Below, piece after piece: positions 1 through 5,567 of a DNA stretch of 10,144 nucleotides. The stretch covers positions 1 through 10,144 of the forward strand of contig CAZQEZ010000141.1 in the NCBI GenBank assembly GCA_964592475.1. Reading direction: 5' to 3'. How positions within the stretch are numbered: position 1 is the first letter of the stretch; each line of letters starts with the position of its first letter. The stretch comes from CAZQEZ01 sp964592475 (GTDB lineage: Bacteria > Bacteroidota > Bacteroidia > Cytophagales > Cyclobacteriaceae). Both the position numbers and the translations under genes were made by a program. The notes beneath the pieces are model-generated. The model saw only the letters and a list, made by a program, of their open reading frames with translations. It was not told where the DNA came from and did not search any database.

Positions 1-28
1 GAGTTTATATACCATTCATAAAACAGCC

Positions 29-51
29 TTTTTCTTAGGTTGACGGCTATG
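29..51 (+). repeat. Left arm of 23-bp perfect inverted repeat
   Basis: The arm ends in TTCTTAGGTTGACGGCTATG, preceded by three more T. Its exact reverse complement lies at 10122-10144. Identity stops on the inner side (GGAGAAAGG after the left arm; CCCTTTGCC after the right arm on the reverse strand). On the outer side it cannot be tested because the window ends. A 23-bp perfect match is not expected by chance in 10 kb. It is most likely a dispersed repeat or the end of an insertion sequence present in several copies, but no transposase is visible and I do not recognise the family. Confidence 0.9.
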
Positions 52-156
52 GGAGAAAGGGGGTGGTGAAATAGCAGAAATCTTAACTTTAAGCCAACTA
101 AACATTTAATTAATTATGTGGACAAAGATTGTAAAAATAATACAATAACAAAAAAT

Positions 157-173
157 TAGTTGAAATTCAACTA
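157..173. repeat. 17-bp palindrome, possible operator
   Basis: TAGTTGAA, a single central A, then TTCAACTA form a perfect 8-bp inverted repeat. The half-site TAGTTGAA occurs again at 306-313, ending 11 bp before the ATG of the channel gene. The size and symmetry would suit a dimeric DNA-binding protein, and its place upstream of an operon fits a regulatory role. No regulator gene is nearby and the bases are A/T-rich, so function is an inference only. Confidence 0.4.
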
Positions 174-324
174 TCAATACAATTTCACATAGAGCCCTGT
201 TTATTTTATTTAAGCCAGGTAACAATCATGAACTGACCATTTCATCAAAACAATTTAAGTTCATTTCTACTTCAATCAGATATTAATTATGTTAAATTAG
301 GCTTATAGTTGAAAAAATAATCAA

Positions 325-1146
325 ATGGATTATAACGATTTTTTACAAGACTTCAATGATATGGTGATTGATTTTAAAGATGATTTCCTGAACTTCATCC
401 CTAAGTTAATCCTTTCTATCATTGTATTAGCCATCGGTTATCTTTTGGCTAAGCTAATTAAATTTTTGATCATTCGATTGATGCGCTACTTCAATAAAAT
501 GATTAATTATTGGTTCAAAAACTCACTGACCACAGTAAATCTAGATAAATCCGCCAATTTCGTGGGAAGTTTAATCTTCTGGTTAATATTTTTATCTGTA
601 TTTATTCTTATTTCTGATATTCTTGGATTAACCCTGGTTGCCAATTGGATAGAAAGCTTTCTGAAGTATTCTCCCAATATTTTAGCCGCCATATTGATCG
701 TATTAATTGCAGTATTTGCTGGTAGGATTGTAGCAGAAATTATGTCTTCAGTAACTAAAAAAATTGGCTTTACGCGTGGGAAAACGTTGGGCATGATAGT
801 TCAATATCTTATCTTGATAACTGCTATTATTATTGCTATTGATCAGATAGGTATTGAAATATCTTTTCTTATTACTTTGATAAACATCATTGTTGCTGCT
901 TTATTATTTGGGGCAGGACTTGCCTTTGGATTAGGAGCCCGGAATGTAGTTAGTAATATTTTGGCTGTTTATTATATAAGTAAAACGTATAAAGTAGGTG
1001 ATAAAATCCGAATAGGTGATATACAGGGTAAAATTAACAGGATCGACACAACTGCCGTTTTACTCGACACACCAGAAGGACAGGTTGTGATTCCTGCCAA
1101 AGAATTTAATGAAAACAAGTCATTTCTAATCAAACACGAACAATAA
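325..1146 (+). CDS. Compact MscS-family mechanosensitive channel protein
   Basis: This 273-aa protein is an inner-membrane protein of the MscS superfamily, related to forms with repeated conserved TM helices (CmpX-like). Hydrophobic segments lie at about residues 24-50, 80-100, 117-137, 156-174 and 179-205. The last runs into a glycine/alanine-rich pore-helix-like stretch (GAGLAFGLGARNVVSNILA, about 196-214), then YKVGDKIRIGDIQGKI, the start of the MscS beta domain. The protein stops about 40 residues into that domain, after VVIPAKEFNENKSFLI, so the C-terminal alpha/beta cage domain of classical MscS is missing. In this subfamily that is likely natural, because the stop codon overlaps the next gene's ATG. 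Expected role: small-conductance, tension- or osmolarity-responsive channel. Its place in an operon with an Mg2+ transporter suggests a link to ion or envelope homeostasis, which is inference. Confidence 0.85.
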   Translation: MDYNDFLQDFNDMVIDFKDDFLNFIPKLILSIIVLAIGYLLAKLIKFLIIRLMRYFNKMINYWFKNSLTTVNLDKSANFVGSLIFWLIFLSVFILISDILGLTLVANWIESFLKYSPNILAAILIVLIAVFAGRIVAEIMSSVTKKIGFTRGKTLGMIVQYLILITAIIIAIDQIGIEISFLITLINIIVAALLFGAGLAFGLGARNVVSNILAVYYISKTYKVGDKIRIGDIQGKINRIDTTAVLLDTPEGQVVIPAKEFNENKSFLIKHEQ

Positions 1147-1964
1147 TGGATACCGACAAAATAATTGTGGCCAAGTTTTTAAACACACATGCGCCGGAAG
1201 CTGTACTTATTATTGAAAAACTGGAAAATGAAGAAATTTCTGCTTTGTTAAGTGAAATTTCCTTTGATCTGGCTGTTAAAGCTTTATCTCACATGAACAG
1301 CTACAAGGCAGCCAAAAGCATGGAACTACTGGATATTAAATTAGCTGTTGTTTTAGCCGAAAGAATCGATATACTTTTACTGGAGTTAATATTAAGGCAA
1401 TCTGATGATAAATTTCAGCAAGAGTTATTAGCAAAAATTTCAGCGGAAAGGTCACAAAAAATTCGTCAAAAATTAAAATATGCCACAGATGCTGTCGGTG
1501 CCTTTATGAATCTCAAAGTACTCTCCTTACTAAAAGATATCACTGTAGGAGATGCAGAAACACTTATCAGAAAGGAAAAGGCACTAACAACTTCAGAGGT
1601 CTATTTAACAGATAAAGAAGGCAAAATAGCTGGAATTTTAAAATTACATGATCTTATGATGTCAAAAGGAACGGGTAAAATTTCATCTTTAATGATAAAG
1701 GAAATACCCGTGTTTCTTGCCGATGATCCCATACAGCCCATTATTAATAGTTTGGTTTGGCTGGATTATAAAGCTGTTCCTGTTACTGATAAATCCGGAT
1801 TGTTAATCGGTTCCTTACAATTTGAGGATATTAAAAAAACCAAATTGAAAAGCGATCATGAATTCAATAAACAAATTATTGAAACAGGAAATGCCCTGGG
1901 TGAATTATACCGGATAGGATTGACTGGTTTATTGCAAAGTGCAGGAAGATCAGATCAGGAATGA
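1146..1964 (+). CDS. Soluble MgtE N-domain plus paired CBS protein
   Basis: This 272-aa cytosolic protein has no hydrophobic segment long enough to cross a membrane. Residues about 5-122 resemble the helical MgtE N-terminal domain, including a degenerate version of its closing motif (KYATDAVGAFM, about 111-121; the neighbouring transporter has YKPDSAGYLM). Residues about 123-172 and 178-232 form a CBS pair, with the usual pattern of a hydrophobic strand followed by D-x-x-G (VYLTDKEGKIAGIL; VPVTDKSGLLIGSL). A helical tail follows. It therefore matches the cytosolic half of MgtE without the channel. Its ATG shares one base with the upstream TAA, indicating translational coupling, and the full mgtE follows after 24 bp. 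It could modulate that transporter by pairing with its cytosolic domains or sense Mg2+ or nucleotides itself; both are inference. Confidence 0.85.
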   Translation: MDTDKIIVAKFLNTHAPEAVLIIEKLENEEISALLSEISFDLAVKALSHMNSYKAAKSMELLDIKLAVVLAERIDILLLELILRQSDDKFQQELLAKISAERSQKIRQKLKYATDAVGAFMNLKVLSLLKDITVGDAETLIRKEKALTTSEVYLTDKEGKIAGILKLHDLMMSKGTGKISSLMIKEIPVFLADDPIQPIINSLVWLDYKAVPVTDKSGLLIGSLQFEDIKKTKLKSDHEFNKQIIETGNALGELYRIGLTGLLQSAGRSDQE

Positions 1965-1988
1965 ATTAATTTCAAAAAAGAAATCTTT

Positions 1989-3302
1989 ATGAAAAATAAG
2001 GTAAAAATAGCTCAGCAAAGCCTGGTTGATGGATTTTTAGATTTATATCCAATGGAGGCAGCTTTAACACTTGATTCTTTTCCGGTTGAAAAAAACCTGC
2101 ATTATCTGCAACGCGTTCCCGCCGAATCAGCCTTAGAAGTGTTTGCTCGGTTAAATCCGGACGTAGCGGCAGAGGTTTTGCAGGAAATGAATGATGAATT
2201 GTTTGTTCAGATATTTACCAGAATAGACACTCATTTGGGAGCGCGATTGCTCTCGCGCCTTGAAAATAAAGATGTTCGGAAAAAAATATCCCTGCTGCCT
2301 GCTTTGGTGTCTCGCGAATTAAAGGAATTTATGACTTACAAACCTGACTCGGCAGGTTATCTTATGGAGGCGGCAGTAACATCTTTTTATGGAGAAAATA
2401 CGGTTAAAGATGTTTTGAAGAAAATCCGGAAGTTGGGAAATAAAAAAATTAGCAGCGTTTATGTAATTGATGAAACAGGCAGTCTGCTGGGAGAATTGTC
2501 GCTGCAATTAATTGCTGTTTCACTACCCGATCAAAAAGTAAAAAACCTGATGCAATCAAGTTTAGGAGTGAATGTTTATGCATCCAGAGAGGATGTGGTT
2601 GAAATATTGGAAAAAGGTAAATTCGTTCAAATACCAGTTATTGATGTAAATAATAAATTAATAGGAGTAATTAAAAATGAAGCATTAATAAATGCCAGCA
2701 AACAAGAGGCAACAGAAGACATTCAGGCAATGTTTGGGGCAGGCAGGGAGGAACATGCTTTATCAAAGATATCGGTGGCAGTAAAAAGCCGGCTGCCCTG
2801 GTTGCATGTTAACCTGGCCACTGCTTTTTTGGCCTCCCTGATTGTAGGATTGTTTGAAGATACAATAGCTAAAATTACCATTTTGGCAGTCTTTTTACCG
2901 GTTGTTGCCGGTCAATCCGGAAACACTGGTTCGCAGGCACTAGCAGTTACCATGAGAGGGTTAGCCCTGCGGGAAATCAGAATATCGCAATGGTTAAAAG
3001 TAGCTAAGAAGGAAATAATGGTAGGACTTATCAACGGCATTGTGGTGGCTTTTGTCACTTCATTAATCGTGTTTTTCTGGGCTTCATCAGCTGGCATTGC
3101 ACTTGTTATTGGTGCTTCCATGATTATTTCTATGATGATTGCTGGTTTTTCCGGCGCCATCATTCCGGTAGCTTTAAAATCTTTGGGGCAAGATCCGGCT
3201 ACCTCTTCGTCTATTATTTTAACTACAGTTGCCGATATATGCGGATTTCTTAGTTTTTTAGGTTTGGCTAGTGCTTTATCCGGTATATTGGGTATTGCTT
3301 AG
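1989..3302 (+). CDS. mgtE: MgtE-type magnesium transporter
   Basis: A 437-aa inner-membrane Mg2+ channel/transporter of near-normal family length. Residues about 10-125 are the MgtE N domain, ending in YKPDSAGYLM. Residues about 126-245 are the CBS pair. About 265-437 form the five-helix pore domain. The family signature is visible as PVVAGQSGNTGSQALAVTMR (about 304-323), and D416 in TVADICGFLSF matches the pore aspartate that binds Mg2+ in Thermus MgtE. In that protein, Mg2+ bound to the N and CBS domains closes the pore; a similar feedback is likely here. It is the last gene of a three-gene operon with a soluble MgtE-like protein and an MscS-like channel. The ATG lies 24 bp after the preceding stop in an A-rich stretch without a clear Shine-Dalgarno, as expected for Bacteroidota. 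Confidence 0.95.
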   Translation: MKNKVKIAQQSLVDGFLDLYPMEAALTLDSFPVEKNLHYLQRVPAESALEVFARLNPDVAAEVLQEMNDELFVQIFTRIDTHLGARLLSRLENKDVRKKISLLPALVSRELKEFMTYKPDSAGYLMEAAVTSFYGENTVKDVLKKIRKLGNKKISSVYVIDETGSLLGELSLQLIAVSLPDQKVKNLMQSSLGVNVYASREDVVEILEKGKFVQIPVIDVNNKLIGVIKNEALINASKQEATEDIQAMFGAGREEHALSKISVAVKSRLPWLHVNLATAFLASLIVGLFEDTIAKITILAVFLPVVAGQSGNTGSQALAVTMRGLALREIRISQWLKVAKKEIMVGLINGIVVAFVTSLIVFFWASSAGIALVIGASMIISMMIAGFSGAIIPVALKSLGQDPATSSSIILTTVADICGFLSFLGLASALSGILGIA

Positions 3303-3598
3303 ATTTCCTAAACTTGTGAAAGCCCAATACCTTTCTGCTGCCAATTTCTTTTATTAAGAAAACAAGTCAATGTAAACTGTTTCATTGGTGGTCGTATTAG
3401 TCAATATTGGATAGGTAAAAATACTTAACCCCCATTAAAATTAGTTTTGCATCGGTAACTCTGCTTATGTTCATTTGGCTTTGTTAACTGCAATTGAATT
3501 TTAATATTTTCCATAGTGGATTAACATTTGGAAAAGCAAACAACTGCCAATTTGCTTGCTACTTTATCAATACCTCCCTATTTTTACTTTTAAATAAA
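3303..3598. other. Intergenic region between transport and sulfatase operons
   Basis: This 296-bp gap separates the magnesium-transport operon from the sulfatase module. It is A/T-rich. It holds a weak hairpin (TTTCTT, TTATT loop, AAGAAA at 3345-3361) not followed by a T run, and one match to the Bacteroidota -7 box at 3442-3449. The frame of the sulfatase stays open upstream to a TTG at 3494, but the residues it would add lack a coherent export signal, so I treat 3494-3598 as untranslated leader. Confidence 0.6.
3442..3449 (+). promoter_or_regulatory. Possible Bacteroidota -7 box for sulfatase operon
   Basis: TAGTTTTG fits the phylum's -7 consensus TAnnTTTG and lies about 150 bp before the chosen ATG of the first sulfatase. 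No TTTG or TTG was found at the expected 19-21 nt upstream; the nearest TTG (3407-3409) is 32 nt away. The call rests on one short motif, so it is weak. Confidence 0.25.
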
Positions 3599-5464
3599 AT
3601 GAAAACTAACGTGAAGTTTAAAGAAGCGTTTTTTGTTATTGTCGCTATTGTTTGCAGTCAATGTAAACCACCGGCTGAAGAACCACTTCCACCGCCCAAC
3701 ATCGTTTGGATCACTTCTGAAGATAATTCGGTACACTACATGGATCTCTTTTTTAAAAACGGGGTGCCAACTCCCAATATTGAAAAACTGGCAGAAAGCG
3801 GATTGAAATTTACCCACACATTTTCTAACACCCCCGTATGTAGCGCAGCCCGTTCTACTTTAATATCGGGAATTTACGGACCCAGATTTGCCTCTCATTA
3901 TCATCGCACGCAAAAACCAATACCCCTACCTCAAGGGCTCAATATGTTTCCTGCTTATTTGCGAGAAGCAGGCTATTATACCACCAATAACAGCAAAGAA
4001 GACTACAATTTTATCAAACCGGATAACGTGTGGGATGAATCTTCCAAAGAGGCCCACTGGCGCAACCGGCAGCTGGGGCAGCCATTTTTCCACGTTTTTA
4101 ATATTTCAACTACCCATGAAAGCCGCCTCCATTTTAGCCGGGAGGATATGCAAAATCCTACCAATACAGATACTTCCTCAGTATTTGTGCAGCCAAATCA
4201 CCCGCAAACGCCGCTTTTTCGATATACCAATGCCTATTATCGGGATAGAATGCAACAAATGGATGAAGAAGCAGGAGCTGTAATTAAGGAATTGGAGGCA
4301 GACAGCCTATTAGAAAATACCTTCGTTTTTTACTTTGCCGATCATGGGGGTGTGCTGCCAGGTAGTAAAGGCTACTTGTATGAGACAGGCCTGCATGTGC
4401 CGTTGGTAGTGCACATACCACCAAAGTACCGAAGCTGGGTAAATTTTGAAATGGGTAGTGAAATTAAGGGTTTTGTCAGTTTTATCGACTTTGCTCCTAC
4501 TGTTTTGAACCTTGCTGGAGTGTCCATTCCTCAGGAGTACGACGGCAAGCCGTTTTTAGGAAAAAATATTACCATGGAGGATTTAAACAAACGTGATGTC
4601 ACCTATGGTTATGCCGATCGATTCGACGAAAAATACGATATGGTACGTTCCGTAAGGCAAGGAAAATACAAATACATCCGTAGCTATCAGCCTTATAACA
4701 TGGATGGCTTGATGAATAATTATCGCTACCGCATGCTGGCTTATCAAGAGTGGCAGGATATGTACAAAGCTGGTGATCTAAATGAAATCCAGTCTCAGTT
4801 TTTCAAAGACCGGCCTGCTGAGTTGCTTTTTGATGTAGAAACCGATCCATTTGAAACCACCAATTTAGCAAAAGACCCTGCCTATGCAGATGTGTTAGCT
4901 ACACTACATGATACTTTACACCATTGGATGGTGAATCTACCTGACTTGTCACTCTATCCCGAGCACTACCTAATTACAAATGCCTGGGAAAATGTGCGTA
5001 CATTTGGCCAGAAAAACCAACAAGCAATTGCCAGCTATTTGTCTACAGCCGATCTTATTTTACTTGATTTTGAAGTGGCTAAGCCTAATATTGTTACGGC
5101 ATTAAATTCAGAAGATCCCTGGCAGCGCTATTGGGGATTAGTAGCTTGTAGTGGATTTGCTAAAAAAGCAATCGGTCTTTTACCTAAAATAGAATCTTTG
5201 GCAAAAGGAGACCAACAGCTAATCAATCGGGTACGAGCAGCGGAGTATCTGGGTATTACCGGTAACGGTAATCCATCAACGCTAATGCTGGATGCGCTTT
5301 ATGCTACAAAAAATGGTGCCGAGGCATTATTAGTGCTCAACAGCATCGTGCTAATGCAAGATAAATATGGATATCAGTTTAATATCCGGAAAGATAAATT
5401 ACAGCCGGAAGTGCAATCACATAAAGAGGCGAATAGGAGATTAGATTATCTTATTGAGAAGTGA
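3599..5464 (+). CDS. Exported type I sulfatase with C-terminal HEAT-like domain
   Basis: A 621-aa formylglycine-dependent sulfatase that hydrolyses sulfate esters, probably on a polysaccharide. The start at ATG 3599 places an export signal right at the N terminus (MKTNVKFKEAFFVIVAIVCSQC); C19 or C22 may be lipidated, though neither has an ideal lipobox. The maturation motif is CSAARSTLISG, with C81 the residue to become formylglycine. Other expected active-site residues are E41-D42 (ITSEDNS), H173 (THESR), D248-H249 (FADHGG) and the lysine of GSKGYLYE. E41 stands where many sulfatases have the first Asp of a DD pair. Residues about 495-610 (from about DPWQRYWGLVACSGFAKKA) look like alpha-helical HEAT repeats, beyond the usual sulfatase fold. 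Spacing to the GH2 gene is 103 bp. The substrate is not determinable; activity needs a maturase not encoded here. Confidence 0.9.
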   Translation: MKTNVKFKEAFFVIVAIVCSQCKPPAEEPLPPPNIVWITSEDNSVHYMDLFFKNGVPTPNIEKLAESGLKFTHTFSNTPVCSAARSTLISGIYGPRFASHYHRTQKPIPLPQGLNMFPAYLREAGYYTTNNSKEDYNFIKPDNVWDESSKEAHWRNRQLGQPFFHVFNISTTHESRLHFSREDMQNPTNTDTSSVFVQPNHPQTPLFRYTNAYYRDRMQQMDEEAGAVIKELEADSLLENTFVFYFADHGGVLPGSKGYLYETGLHVPLVVHIPPKYRSWVNFEMGSEIKGFVSFIDFAPTVLNLAGVSIPQEYDGKPFLGKNITMEDLNKRDVTYGYADRFDEKYDMVRSVRQGKYKYIRSYQPYNMDGLMNNYRYRMLAYQEWQDMYKAGDLNEIQSQFFKDRPAELLFDVETDPFETTNLAKDPAYADVLATLHDTLHHWMVNLPDLSLYPEHYLITNAWENVRTFGQKNQQAIASYLSTADLILLDFEVAKPNIVTALNSEDPWQRYWGLVACSGFAKKAIGLLPKIESLAKGDQQLINRVRAAEYLGITGNGNPSTLMLDALYATKNGAEALLVLNSIVLMQDKYGYQFNIRKDKLQPEVQSHKEANRRLDYLIEK

Positions 5465-5567
5465 TGCTGAGCTATAAGTGATAGAATTGATTACCAATAT
5501 TTAATTGATATCTAAAACGTGTATTCATAATTTTAAATATTTTAAAGTCTAATTTTTAACATAAGCC

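Larger units (their letters stand above)
1..324. other. Non-coding leader before the ion-transport operon
   Basis: No convincing coding region is visible here. The stretch is strongly A/T-rich apart from the repeat arm near its left edge (29-51) and the G-rich run that follows it (about 51-67). It holds a 17-bp palindrome at 157-173 and a second copy of that palindrome's half-site at 306-313, just before the first start codon. I found no clear Bacteroidota promoter (TTG about 19-21 nt upstream of TAnnTTTG). The nearest resemblance is TATAGTTG at 304-311, too degenerate and too close to the ATG to call. No Mg2+ riboswitch-like structure was recognised, although a magnesium transporter lies in the operon. 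Confidence 0.7.

Noticed and set aside
228..264. ATGAACT ... AGTTCAT inverted repeat in the leader
   Set aside because: Seven-base arms separated by 23 nt are expected by chance in A/T-rich DNA, and nothing else supports it.
1..324. Mg2+-sensing riboswitch upstream of the mgtE operon
   Set aside because: No conserved multi-stem layout or G/C-rich stems were visible; the only symmetric elements are short A/T palindromes.
507..794. Antisense 95-aa frame in the channel gene
   Set aside because: It is explained by the opposite strand of a membrane-protein gene; no motif, start context or neighbour supports it.
1969..1984. ATTTC-AAAAAA-GAAAT hairpin between the soluble MgtE-like gene and mgtE
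   Set aside because: A 5-bp A/T stem with no T tract, inside a 24-bp operon gap; not a credible terminator or attenuator.
3345..3361. TTTCTT-TTATT-AAGAAA hairpin after mgtE as a terminator
   Set aside because: The stem is only 6 bp, nearly all A/T, and no T run follows it, so it is too weak to call.
3888..4283. 131-aa reading frame overlapping the first sulfatase
   Set aside because: It lies wholly inside the sulfatase gene, whose frame carries clear conserved motifs; the alternative translation shows no recognisable domain.
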